From NCBI GenBank assembly GCA_036787955.1, contig DAIQOI010000013.1, positions 1 through 64,000 of the forward strand: 64,000 bases of DNA, written 5' to 3'. This DNA is from UBA2336 sp036787955. GTDB taxonomy: Bacteria; Bacteroidota; Bacteroidia; Cytophagales; Cyclobacteriaceae. The notes beneath the pieces were generated by a model that was not told the origin of the DNA, ran no database searches, and saw only the letters and a list, made by a program, of their open reading frames with translations. Positions within the stretch are counted from its first letter, which is position 1, and the number at the start of each line of letters is the position of its first letter. The translations under genes and the position numbers were made by a program. Shown piece by piece: positions 35,100 through 44,100 of the stretch.

Positions 35100-35429
35100 T
35101 TATTTCTTTACGTATTTGTACTCAATGATGTCATTGTCTTTGACCAGGCGGATGGTGTATTCGCCAAACTTCACATCGCAGAAGTCAATGATCATTTTTC
35201 GGCGGTGCAGGCGCTGGGAAGTAACCACATCGCCATTCATGGCAATAACCTGAACCACAGCACCCAGGTATTTGCGCTCGGCCCGGAAAACAAAAAGATT
35301 CGGATGGCGGGTTTGCAGGATATCCACCACTTCCTCCGACTGACCGGCCTGAACAGCCGGTGCAGCCGAGAGGGTTAGGATGGCACCCAACAACAGACTC
35401 AAGGCAATAAGGATTACAAGTTTTTTCAT
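35100..35429 (-). CDS. Small secreted protein, unknown
   Basis: A 109-residue protein with a clear signal peptide (MKKLVILIALSLLLGAIL, cleaved after about residue 28 at VQAG). The mature part is a single ~80-residue beta-rich segment ending in YKYVKK, which looks like the small domain often found in Bacteroidota periplasmic proteins of unknown function. The start ATG at 35429 is chosen over one seven codons upstream because it puts the basic residues right at the N-terminus. Confidence 0.65.
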   Translation of the reverse strand: MKKLVILIALSLLLGAILTLSAAPAVQAGQSEEVVDILQTRHPNLFVFRAERKYLGAVVQVIAMNGDVVTSQRLHRRKMIIDFCDVKFGEYTIRLVKDNDIIEYKYVKK

Positions 35430-35567
35430 GGGTTGTTTGATTCTGTACAACCCTTTATGCCAAAGTCTGTGCCGTGTAAGAATTCGGGCGTTTTTGTCGA
35501 ATTTTGAGGTCTTATGCCCTTAATTTGTCCCGATTTGGGAAAGAATTTTCCCTGATTTAAAAAAGAT

Positions 35568-35921
35568 TCAGGGCAGTTCCTGCGCCGGATCCCAGAAATG
35601 CCGCTGAAAATCCACTATCTGGTCATTTACCACTTTAATACCTTCTTTTTCGAGCAGGTGCTGCATGGTATCGGGTGTGGCAAAGTGGTGCTTGCCGGTA
35701 AGCAGGCCGTTGCGGTTCACTACACGGTGGGCGGGTACCCCTGCCGGTGCGGCATTCATGGCCCAACCTACCATGCGGGCACTCATTTTCGTTCCGAGGT
35801 AAGCAGCAATTGCACCGTAGCTTGTTACTCGGCCGCGGGGTATGAGCTTCACCACTTCGTACACATCGCGGAAGAAATCCGGGCGGCCGGGTTGCAGTAT
35901 AGCAGTTTTGCGCTTGCGCAT
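35568..35921 (-). CDS. Alkyltransferase-like (ATL) protein of the MGMT family, no catalytic cysteine
   Basis: A 117-residue protein with the DNA-binding fold of O6-alkylguanine transferase: IPRGRVTSYGAIAAYLG near 27-43 and VGWAMNAAPAGVPAHRVVNRNG near 51-72. The active-site motif, normally PCHRV, reads PAHRV: the reacting cysteine is alanine. ATL proteins bind alkylated guanine without repairing it and hand the lesion to nucleotide excision repair. Its ATG overlaps the stop of the beta-CASP nuclease gene (TGATG). It is the last gene of the deoC operon. Confidence 0.88.
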   Translation of the reverse strand: MRKRKTAILQPGRPDFFRDVYEVVKLIPRGRVTSYGAIAAYLGTKMSARMVGWAMNAAPAGVPAHRVVNRNGLLTGKHHFATPDTMQHLLEKEGIKVVNDQIVDFQRHFWDPAQELP

Positions 35922-37318
35922 CAGATGGATTCAAATAATTGCACACTTTCCAGGTATTTTGGCACCATTACGTTCCAGCCAAAATGCTGTCGTATGGACT
36001 CGGCATAGGCATACAGGTCGTTCCCTTCGCCATGCACAGTAAAAGTAATCTTTGGTTTTTGCTTTAGCTGCGACATCCATCGAAACAACTCTTCGCGATC
36101 GGCATGCCCGCTCATGGAATTGGTGTATTCTACGCGGCACTGAACCGGTACTTCTTCACCAAAAATTTTAATGGTTTTGTCCCCATCGAGTAAACGCCTG
36201 CCTCGTGTACCTTCGGCCTGATAACCGGTTATTAATACAGTATCCTGCTCTCTTCGCAGACGATGATAAAGGTGGTGTAAAATTCTGCCGCCTGTCATCA
36301 TGCCACTGGATGATATAATTATTGCCCGCTGTTTTATTTGATTAAGTGCCTTGGAGTGTTCATTCGAACGCACAAATACCAGCATGTTGGTTTCCACCTC
36401 GCGGGCAAATTCCTTCAGGTTGAACGTGTTTTTAAGATAACCGGCATGGGTAAAGAAAAGATAGGTTGCCGAGATAGCCATGGGACTATCAATATACACC
36501 GGCACATCGGGTATGCGGTCCTCTTTCATCAGCTTGCGCAAATGATAGAGCAATCCCTGGGTTCGTCCTACTGAGAACGCAGGAATCAGAAGCACGCCGT
36601 TTTTGTCGAATGTCTCATTGATTATGCGCGCAAGTTCCTCTTCCGGATTTCCAACAGGGTTATGTTTGTTGCCATAGGTGCTTTCAACAAAGAGTACATC
36701 GGTCTCTTCAATCGCGGCAGGCGGATGGAGCATTTCATTTTGGTACCGGCCTAAATCGCCCGAAAAAACTATTTTTTTCTTTTGGTTATCACCCTGTATA
36801 GTTATTTCAGTAATGGCCGAGCCCAGCAAATGACCGGCATCGCGGTAGGTAACGCTTATCCGCTTGTTGAGTTGAAAGGTTTCGTTGTAATGAAATGTTT
36901 TCAGTAAAGGAAAAACAGCCTTTGCATCGGTCTCGGTGTACAGCGGCAACGGTTGGGCGTGGCGCGAATATCCTTTATGGATGGCGTATGCGGTTTCTTC
37001 TTCCTGCAGCTTGGCCGAATCAATAAGCATAATTTCCAGCAAATCGGCTGTTGGTGGGGTGCAGTAAACCGGACCTGCAAAGCCTTCGCGCACCAGTTTC
37101 GGCAGGTATCCGGAATGGTCGATGTGTGCATGACTCAGCACCACAGCCTGAATGGTAGCGGGGTCAACGGGAAAGGGATCCCAGTTGCGCAAGCGCAACT
37201 CTTTTAAACCCTGAAAGAGGCCGCAGTCGAACAGGAACCGGAACTCATCAACTTCAACCAGGTAACGTGATCCTGTTACACTTTCGGCACCACCCAGAAA
37301 TTTAACCCGAACATCCAT
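35921..37318 (-). CDS. Beta-CASP metallo-beta-lactamase-fold RNase (RNA specificity factor-like)
   Basis: A 465-residue exo/endonuclease-type protein. The metallo-beta-lactamase motifs are intact: LSHAHIDHSGYLP (near 60-72), DAGHLLGSA (near 160), FSGDLGRY (near 185). It has a beta-CASP domain (FVESTYGNK, then LIPAFSVGRTQGLLYHL) and a C-terminal RMM-like domain with SGHADREELFRW. It is related to CPSF-73 and the bacterial YSH1-like RNases, so RNA processing or decay is probable. It follows acyP by 12 bp and overlaps the ATL gene. Confidence 0.9.
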   Translation of the reverse strand: MDVRVKFLGGAESVTGSRYLVEVDEFRFLFDCGLFQGLKELRLRNWDPFPVDPATIQAVVLSHAHIDHSGYLPKLVREGFAGPVYCTPPTADLLEIMLIDSAKLQEEETAYAIHKGYSRHAQPLPLYTETDAKAVFPLLKTFHYNETFQLNKRISVTYRDAGHLLGSAITEITIQGDNQKKKIVFSGDLGRYQNEMLHPPAAIEETDVLFVESTYGNKHNPVGNPEEELARIINETFDKNGVLLIPAFSVGRTQGLLYHLRKLMKEDRIPDVPVYIDSPMAISATYLFFTHAGYLKNTFNLKEFAREVETNMLVFVRSNEHSKALNQIKQRAIIISSSGMMTGGRILHHLYHRLRREQDTVLITGYQAEGTRGRRLLDGDKTIKIFGEEVPVQCRVEYTNSMSGHADREELFRWMSQLKQKPKITFTVHGEGNDLYAYAESIRQHFGWNVMVPKYLESVQLFESI

Positions 37319-37330
37319 TAATAATAATAA

Positions 37331-37606
37331 TTACCTCTCGATAGTGAATGATTTAAAATAAACCAGGGGGCCTTCTGCAACCCGCACATCCTCCACAACG
37401 GCACGTGGGGGACCTTTTTTGCACCAGGTTATGAATTTTTCAAGTTTTTCTTCATCACCTTCGGCTTCGATGTACACACTGCCATCCGGCTCGTTGCGTA
37501 CGAATCCGGTTATGCTGAGTTGCCGGGCAACATCGTGCGCAGATGCCCTGAAGAAAACTCCCTGCACCTTACCGGTTATGCGGATGGTAAAGTGTTTTCT
37601 GTCCAT
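37331..37606 (-). CDS. acyP: Acylphosphatase
   Basis: A 91-residue enzyme that hydrolyses acyl phosphates such as acetyl phosphate or 1,3-bisphosphoglycerate. GKVQGVFFRASAHDVA (near 12-27) holds the catalytic arginine, and GFVRNEPDGSVYIEAEGD (near 34-51) holds the catalytic asparagine. Full family length. It sits between gapN-like and the beta-CASP nuclease genes in a tight operon. Next to a glyceraldehyde-3-phosphate dehydrogenase it could tune glycolytic acyl phosphate; this is inference. Confidence 0.94.
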   Translation of the reverse strand: MDRKHFTIRITGKVQGVFFRASAHDVARQLSITGFVRNEPDGSVYIEAEGDEEKLEKFITWCKKGPPRAVVEDVRVAEGPLVYFKSFTIER

Positions 37607-37610
37607 TTGT

Positions 37611-39230
37611 TCAAATAAGATAGTCGGTGCTTAAAAATACCGATTCACGATTCCGGATAATGGAAGAAATTATCTGCTTATTTTCATCAGTAGCTTTTGT
37701 AGCCACCACGGTGCGGATAGAAAACGCGCGCAGGGCATCGGCTACCGACAATGTACCTTCGGCCGAATCTTTCCGTCCGTTAAACGGAAAGGTGTCCGGC
37801 CCGCGCTGACACTGGGTGTTTAGGTTGATGCGCCCCACCTGGTTAATGAATGCATCTATATAGCGGGCCAGCGCTTTTCCCGATGAGCTGAACACGCTCA
37901 CCTGTTGTCCGTAATTTGAGTTAACTACGTATTGTATTGGTTCTTCATCCCGCTCAAACGGAACTACCGGTATTACCGGCCCGAATTGTTCTTCATAATA
38001 CACACGCATTTTATCGTTTACCGGATAGAGCACTGCCGGATAAAAGAAGGTCTGGTTGATTTGTCCCCCGTTCTCATTCACAATACGGGCGCCATGATTC
38101 AGCGCATCTTTTACCAGGCCATCCAGATAAGTGGTTTTGCCCGGTTCTGGCAACGGTGTAAGGGAAACATCCGGCTCCCACGGCATGCCGGGTTTTAGTT
38201 TTTTTATTGCTTCGGTAAACTTCCATAAAAACTCATTGACAATCTGCTTATGAACAAAAAGTATTTTAAGTGCTGTGCAACGCTGACCGTTGAAGGACAA
38301 TGATCCGGTGATACACTCGTTCACGGCATTATCCAGGTCGGCATCGGGCAGAATGATGGCCGGATTTTTGGCATCGAGGCCGAGAATGGCCTTCAGCCGG
38401 TTGGGCTTGGGGTGTAGCTTTTTCAAATCGTTGGCCCCCTTGTGTGTTCCGATAAAGGCAAATACATCAACCTTTCCCGTTTCCATTAATGCGCCCACCG
38501 TTTCACGACCTTTGCCATAGATGATGTTGATAACGCCGGGCGGAAAGGAATCGCGGAAAGCTTCCAGCAACGGCCGGATAAGCAGTACTCCATACTTGGC
38601 CGGCTTGAAGACCACGGTATTGCCCATGATAAGTGCAGGAATAAGGGTGCTGAACGTTTCATTAAGCGGGTAGTTGTATGGCCCCATACACAACGCCACG
38701 CCAAGCGGCACCCTGCGTATCTGGGCCACAAAGCCCTGTTCTTCGGTAAACTTTGCCGAACTGCGATCCAGATCCTTGAGCGCCCTGATGGTATCCACTA
38801 TATAATCGCAGGTGCGATCGAATTCCTTTTCCGAGTCTTTTCTTGTTTTTCCGATCTCCCACATTAACAGGTTCACTACTTCACTGCGCACGATGCGCAT
38901 GCGCGCAAGAAACTTCTCCACATAAGCAATCCGATCAGCCACCGATCGCGTAGGCCAGTAGCCCTGGCCGAGATTGTAGGCGCCAAGCGCGGCATCAAGC
39001 GCCTGCAGAGCCGTGGCAGAATCCATCAAGGGAGTTTTGCCAATCACCTGCTGCTCCTGCGTTCCATCGGGCCGACGTACGAAAACAGGACTCAGCACCG
39101 GACTGAGGTCGCCTTTCCACTCACGCAACTCTCCGTTGATAAGGTATTCGCGCTGCTCGGTATAGGGAACCTGTACATCGGCAGGAATATTGCCTGCTTC
39201 GGGGAAAAGACGGGTAAGAAAATTTTCCAT
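37611..39230 (-). CDS. NADP-dependent glyceraldehyde-3-phosphate dehydrogenase (non-phosphorylating, GapN-like)
   Basis: A 539-residue aldehyde dehydrogenase superfamily member. The cofactor region MGPYNYPLNETFSTLIPALIMGNTVVFKPAKYG is close to plant and streptococcal GapN; I quote it here only as MGPYNYPLNETFST near residue 182. The catalytic cysteine lies in FNGQRCTALK (near 316). The position of the usual general-base Glu (LELGG in most ALDHs) reads LGLDAKN, so Glu is replaced in this version. GapN oxidises G3P directly to 3-phosphoglycerate, making NADPH and skipping one ATP. Tight spacing (2 and 4 bp) to deoC and acyP indicates one operon. Confidence 0.85.
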   Translation of the reverse strand: MENFLTRLFPEAGNIPADVQVPYTEQREYLINGELREWKGDLSPVLSPVFVRRPDGTQEQQVIGKTPLMDSATALQALDAALGAYNLGQGYWPTRSVADRIAYVEKFLARMRIVRSEVVNLLMWEIGKTRKDSEKEFDRTCDYIVDTIRALKDLDRSSAKFTEEQGFVAQIRRVPLGVALCMGPYNYPLNETFSTLIPALIMGNTVVFKPAKYGVLLIRPLLEAFRDSFPPGVINIIYGKGRETVGALMETGKVDVFAFIGTHKGANDLKKLHPKPNRLKAILGLDAKNPAIILPDADLDNAVNECITGSLSFNGQRCTALKILFVHKQIVNEFLWKFTEAIKKLKPGMPWEPDVSLTPLPEPGKTTYLDGLVKDALNHGARIVNENGGQINQTFFYPAVLYPVNDKMRVYYEEQFGPVIPVVPFERDEEPIQYVVNSNYGQQVSVFSSSGKALARYIDAFINQVGRINLNTQCQRGPDTFPFNGRKDSAEGTLSVADALRAFSIRTVVATKATDENKQIISSIIRNRESVFLSTDYLI

Positions 39231-39232
39231 GG

Positions 39233-39886
39233 TCAGACGGAGGAAGAGCTAATAATAGCAATTCCCGATGAGGTTCCCAACCGATCGGCACCGGCCGTTA
39301 TCATTTCTTCTGCCTGCAAACGTGTTCGGATACCCCCGGAAGCCTTAATGCCCACCTGGGGCGGCAAATTTTTCCGCATCAGCCGGATGTGTTCAACCTT
39401 CGCGCCAGCAGGTGCAAAGCCTGTTGAAGTTTTCACAAAGTCGGCACCGGCATCGGCACACAGCTTACAGGCTTGTACAATTTCTTCATCCGACAGATAA
39501 GCGGTCTCAATAATCACTTTAAGTATCTTCTGATTTTCATGCAGCAACTTTGCACATTTGGCAATCTCTATTTTCGTCCAGGGCAATCCGGTTTTAAAAG
39601 ATGAAATATTCCACACAATGTCCACTTCATCAGCCCCATTGTCTATGGCGCGTTGAATTTCATCGAGTTTGGTTTCCGTCATATGGTAGCCCAGCGGAAA
39701 GCCGGCAACCGTAACTAATGTAACAGGCCTTGACCCAATCTCGCGCCTGGCGCGCTTCACCCAGAATGGAGGTACACATATTCCAAAAAAATTATGCTGC
39801 ACAGCTTCTTCTACCAGCCGGTCAACGTCAGCAAGGGTGAGCATGGGCGAAAGGTTGGTATGCTCAATGCGTTGGGCAAGGTTCAT
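39233..39886 (-). CDS. deoC: Deoxyribose-phosphate aldolase
   Basis: A 217-residue class I aldolase that splits 2-deoxyribose-5-phosphate into G3P and acetaldehyde. ADFVKTSTGFAPAGA (near 145-159) carries the Schiff-base lysine, GIKASGGIRT (near 174-183) the second lysine, and ADEVDIVWNI near 82 the conserved aspartate. It is the first gene of a five-gene operon; its two products fit the neighbours, since G3P goes to the GapN-like enzyme and acetaldehyde to general aldehyde metabolism. The C-terminus ends in a short serine run. Confidence 0.95.
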   Translation of the reverse strand: MNLAQRIEHTNLSPMLTLADVDRLVEEAVQHNFFGICVPPFWVKRARREIGSRPVTLVTVAGFPLGYHMTETKLDEIQRAIDNGADEVDIVWNISSFKTGLPWTKIEIAKCAKLLHENQKILKVIIETAYLSDEEIVQACKLCADAGADFVKTSTGFAPAGAKVEHIRLMRKNLPPQVGIKASGGIRTRLQAEEMITAGADRLGTSSGIAIISSSSV

Positions 39887-39900
39887 CGAACGAAGTTATT

Positions 39901-39908
39901 CAAAAATA
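39901..39908 (-). promoter_or_regulatory. Bacteroidota -7 element for the deoC operon
   Basis: The minus strand reads TATTTTTG (exact TAnnTTTG), 14 bases before the deoC ATG. It should drive deoC, gapN-like, acyP, the beta-CASP nuclease and the ATL gene. Confidence 0.65.
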
Positions 39909-39978
39909 CCTGTTGCAGAAAGAGCCTATTACTTTATCACTTTTTGCTGCGGGTGTGCAGGTAAGTGTTGAGCACTTT

Positions 39979-40371
39979 TCAGTGTTTAATACCGCATACC
40001 TTGCAATATTTCATCTTTTCAGGAGGGCGCTTTTTTGGCGGGCGCTTATGCCCGAAATACATCGGATCGGAATACTGCGGTTTTTCCATCAGCCTTTCGT
40101 TCTTCCTGCGCTGCCTGGCTACTGCTTCCATGCGCTCGTAAAAACGTTCACGTGCATTGTAAGTAATGGGCTGCTCCTTCACTTTTCCACTGCGTACTTT
40201 CTTTTCCGACTCGGGTGCATAATCTTTTTCGGGAAAATAAGGCTGAACGGACGTGGGCGAGCCCGTCTGCCTGCTTTCGGTAGATGATTTTTTTCTGGAA
40301 GGGCCCTGTGTTTGTGCAGAAACATTCAGCACCAACAGGGTAAGCACAACAAAACTGAAGTTCCGAAGCAT
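39979..40371 (-). CDS. Small secreted basic protein with a C-terminal CxxC tail, unknown
   Basis: A 130-residue protein with a signal peptide (MLRNFSFVVLTLLVLNVSAQ) and a mature part rich in Lys, Arg, Pro and Ser. It ends in YCKVCGIKH: two Cys and one His at the extreme C-terminus could bind zinc. No family recognised with confidence. The ATG at 40371 is chosen because an exact -7 element ends five bases upstream; a GTG at 40392 would lie across that element. Confidence 0.65.
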   Translation of the reverse strand: MLRNFSFVVLTLLVLNVSAQTQGPSRKKSSTESRQTGSPTSVQPYFPEKDYAPESEKKVRSGKVKEQPITYNARERFYERMEAVARQRRKNERLMEKPQYSDPMYFGHKRPPKKRPPEKMKYCKVCGIKH

Positions 40372-40376
40372 AGCAA

Positions 40377-40384
40377 CAAATATA
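40377..40384 (-). promoter_or_regulatory. Bacteroidota -7 element for the basic secreted protein gene
   Basis: The minus strand reads TATATTTG (exact TAnnTTTG), five bases before the ATG at 40371. Confidence 0.65.
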
Positions 40385-40519
40385 GTAACCACAAAAAGGC
40401 TGAAAAATTGCAGGTATTCGTTGAAATAGTTTTACAGGCGCTGAAGGCCGCTCTTCTACAGTTCAAGGGAAGTTGCCGGGTAGCTCCTGCCAGCCATAAG
40501 CGGTGCGGGTGCGGAAATG

Positions 40520-41005
40520 TCAACTTCCTTTTGCGGTCATCATGCTCTGCTGCCTGCGAAATACCCAGGGTGGTGTAGGTGCCTCGTGCGACCATAAACC
40601 AGCTTTTGCCTGTTGCGCCAGGCTCTGCAGCTGCAGCAATTCCGGCTGCTCACATTTTTCGCTTACCCAGGCCAGCCCTTTACGCACCAACTCGTGGCGC
40701 AAATCGGTTGATGTATTCAGGTACAACACTCCCATGTAGTTGCCCCGCCGGTCCTTACCGCAAAGTTCAAGTGTAATGTTTTTGTTCAACAGTACCTTTT
40801 TAAGATACGCTTTGGCCTCTTCTGCGAAAGGCTGCCCCGCTTCCGGGCTGTCTACATCGCACAGTACAACCTGGTATGTTTCCGACTCGGCCTTCACCAC
40901 CACAGTATTTCCGTCAATAATCGTTATCACTTTGCCGGTTATAGGATTTGAGGCCAGCCCTATACCTGTAATCAGACTCACTAAAATACTGCCCAGCGCT
41001 TTCAT
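40520..41005 (-). CDS. Secreted SNase-fold (thermonuclease) protein with a degenerate active site
   Basis: A 161-residue exported protein: signal-like N-terminus (MKALGSILVSLITGIGLAS), then a staphylococcal-nuclease-like OB fold (DGNTVVV near 31, DSPEAGQPFAEEAKAYL near 52-68, DRRGNYMGVLY near 84-94). Compared with S. aureus nuclease, Glu43 is kept, but Asp21 is Asn, Arg35 is Val and Arg87 is Asn. It is therefore probably not an active nuclease, though it may bind nucleic acid or protein. The alignment was made by eye. A one-mismatch -7 element (TAGTTTTA) is upstream. Confidence 0.75.
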   Translation of the reverse strand: MKALGSILVSLITGIGLASNPITGKVITIIDGNTVVVKAESETYQVVLCDVDSPEAGQPFAEEAKAYLKKVLLNKNITLELCGKDRRGNYMGVLYLNTSTDLRHELVRKGLAWVSEKCEQPELLQLQSLAQQAKAGLWSHEAPTPPWVFRRQQSMMTAKGS

Positions 41006-41199
41006 ACCCGTACAATCTGGAAGTAAAACTACAACCCGTTCAGTTTACCCAACTGACTAACCGATTGTACAGATAGCATATGTAAGATTTTTGGCAAAGT
41101 TGCTTGCCGCAAATGGCGAACCCTTACAGAAAACCTGCAAATGCCGCGAATTTACCGTTATCAAAGCAGGAATGAGCTCAGAAAGCAACGCGGCTGTTG

Positions 41200-44100
41200 T
41201 TACTTTCTGCAGTACTGGTCAATCTGGTAGCGGGCTTTGGCATCGCCCAGTTCTACGGCCTTGCGCCAGTCGAAGCAGGCCTTGTCTTTCTGCTGCAGCT
41301 GATAATACAGGTTGCCGCGCATTTTGTAGTACGAAGCATTTTTAGGCTCAACGCGAATGGCCTCGTCTAAATCGGAAATGGCTGCTCCGGGATCGCCCAG
41401 TTCGGCTTTGCAGTTGGCCCGGTTGTAATAAGCCACCCCGTCATCAGGATTGATCATCAGCACCTGGTTGTAGTCGGTTACAGCACCTTCATAATCCTGA
41501 ATGCTTTCGCGTATTAGCGCACGGTTGTAATAGGCTTTTACATTTTTCTTGTCCACTGCCAGAGCATTGGTGAGTTCGGCAATGGCCGATTTTGTATCGT
41601 CCATTTCCAGATGAGCACGTGCCTTATCCAGGTAAATCTGCGCTGCATTTTCACCGGCTTTGATGGCCGCTTCAAAATCTTTTACCGCACCGCTAAAATC
41701 ATTGGTTTCCAGCTTTACCTTTCCACGTTTGTAAAGCGTGGTTTTATCATCCGGTTGCTGTGCCAGCATCTTGTCGAAATATTCCAGGGCAGGCACATAG
41801 TTTTTCATGTTGTAATAGCTTTCGGCCAGCCAGGTGTAGAGCGCTGGATCGGGTTTTTCGGTAAGTTTTTCTGCAGCCCGGAAGTCTTTCACGGCCTGGT
41901 CAAACTTTCCCGCTTTGAAGTAAGCCTGGCCGCGGTTTTCATAGGCACGCACAAATTGCGGATTGAGCGATATAGCCGAAGAAAAGTCGGTTACAGCCTC
42001 CTGCAGGCTTTCCTGCAGCAAATATACCTTTCCGCGGTTATTGAAAAGCACAGGATCTTTTAACCCCAGCGTAACCGCTTGCGTGTAACTTTGAATGGCT
42101 TCGGGCAACAACTTGAGTTGAAACTGTGCTTCGCCGCGGTGGAAGAAGGCTATGGCCATTTTGTTATCGCGATCGATGGCTTTGTTAAACTCGGCTATGG
42201 CCTTATCATACTGTTGTGTTTCGTAGTAACATACGCCCAGCCGGTGGAAAAGTGTTGCTTCGTCCAGGCCGCTTTTTACGGCCTGTTCAAAATCAGGCAA
42301 GGCGCGGTTGTATTCCTTTAACTGAAAATAGGCCGTTCCCCTGGCCGCATAGTTTTCTGCACGGTTATCGCCTTTTTCGATGGCTTTGTTTAAATCGGTA
42401 ACCGCCTTTTCGTATTCCTTCAGCTCGAGATAACTCCTGCCGCGTGCGCTAAATACCCGGGCCGATGCATCGGGTGCATCAATAGCTTTGGTCAGTTCAG
42501 CAACAGCCGATTTATAATCTTTCAACTCGTAGCGTGCTATACCCAGCATGGCATAGTCATCGGTTTGTGCTTCGTTTCGGGCAGCCACCACGGTCAGGTC
42601 GGTTACCACGCCTGCAAAATCATTTTTTGCAAACCTTAAGCGTGCACGGGCTTTCATGGCCGGTATATAATCCTTGCGAATAGCCAGTGCACGGGTTAAA
42701 TCCTCCAGCGCCTCATCGGTTTTGCCCAACCGGGCCCGCGTCTCGCCGCGCAGGGTAAACACTTCCTCGTTGTTGTAGCCCAGGGAAACGGCTTTTTCAA
42801 GGCTGGCATTGGCATCGGCAAATTTTTTATCGGCAAACTGCAGCTTACCCAGCTGCAGGTAAACTTCCTTGTTATCGCTGTTCATTGCGGCAGCTTTTGC
42901 CAGCCAGGGATGTGCTTCGGTGTTTTTCTTTAATTGCGCAAGTGCCAGGCCGAGCATCTCGAATACCTCGCGGTCGTTGGATGCGGAAGCAACGCGTACG
43001 AGATCGGCAGCGGCAAGTTCCAAATTATTTAACCGGTAATAGGCTTTGCCGCGCTTGCTGAACAATTCCGGTTCATTTTCTCCGGCTGCTTCGGCCTGTT
43101 TCAGCGCATCGGCCGAGCCGGCAAAATCGCTGCGTTCGTAGCGCAAATACCCTGTGTATAACGCCACTTTGCCGTCTTTCACACCGGCTTTGAAGGCCGT
43201 TTCCAGCCGGTTGCGCGCTAAGTCGGTCTGGCCATTGTGGTAGGCGGCTATGCCGGTCATGCGCAGGATATCCGGTGTTTCACCCGTGGCCTGGCGTACC
43301 CTCTCCAGGTCTTCCAGGCACCCTGCGAAATTGTTTTGTGCGAAACGCAGCGTTCCCCTGCCCAGCAGGGCAGCATTTAAATCGGGCCTTATCTTCAATG
43401 CTTCCGTAAAATCGGCCTCTGCCCCTTTTGCATCATTCATTTTCAGCCTGCACTGAGCGCGGTTGGCAAAAACCTGGGCATCGGCCGTGCCGTTTTTTAA
43501 AAACTGATCGTAGTAATGAAGCGCTCCTGAAAAATCGCTTTTTGCAAACCTTATGTCGCCCAGCAGGCGCAGTGCCTCGGCATCTTTCAGTCCCGCTGCA
43601 AGTGCTTTTTCCAAATCAGGCTGTGCCCTGTCGGGGTCGCGCTGTGCCACAAACGATTTACCACGCGCCATGAATACTTCTGGTGAAGTCTCGCCTGTGC
43701 TTATGGCGCGGCTCAGGGTTTCAATGGCAGCCGCATAATCCTTTTCCTTAAACAAACACAAACCGTATCGGGTAAATACTTCTTTGTCTGAAATACCCAT
43801 GGAAACCGCTGCCGCAAATGCGCGGTTGGCTTCGCTGCACTGATTAAGTTGTGCCTGACTGATACCGAGCATACGGAACACCTCTTTGTCTTTCACCCCA
43901 CGACTTACCACACGGCTCAGCGCCTCAGCAGTACCGGCAAAGTCTTTCAGTTCAAACTTCGCTTTGCCCAAACGCTGGTAAAATTCCACATCGCTGCGTC
44001 CTGCTGCAATCAGCTTATCCGTATCCTCTGCGCATCCTTTCCAGTTGCCCGTAAGGCACCTTACTTCTGCGCGGTTCTCAAGTGCACGATCATAATCCGG

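Noticed and set aside
35537..35552. GGGAAA/TTTCCC hairpin downstream of the ATL gene
   Set aside because: Short, weak and not followed by a T-run in the transcribed direction.
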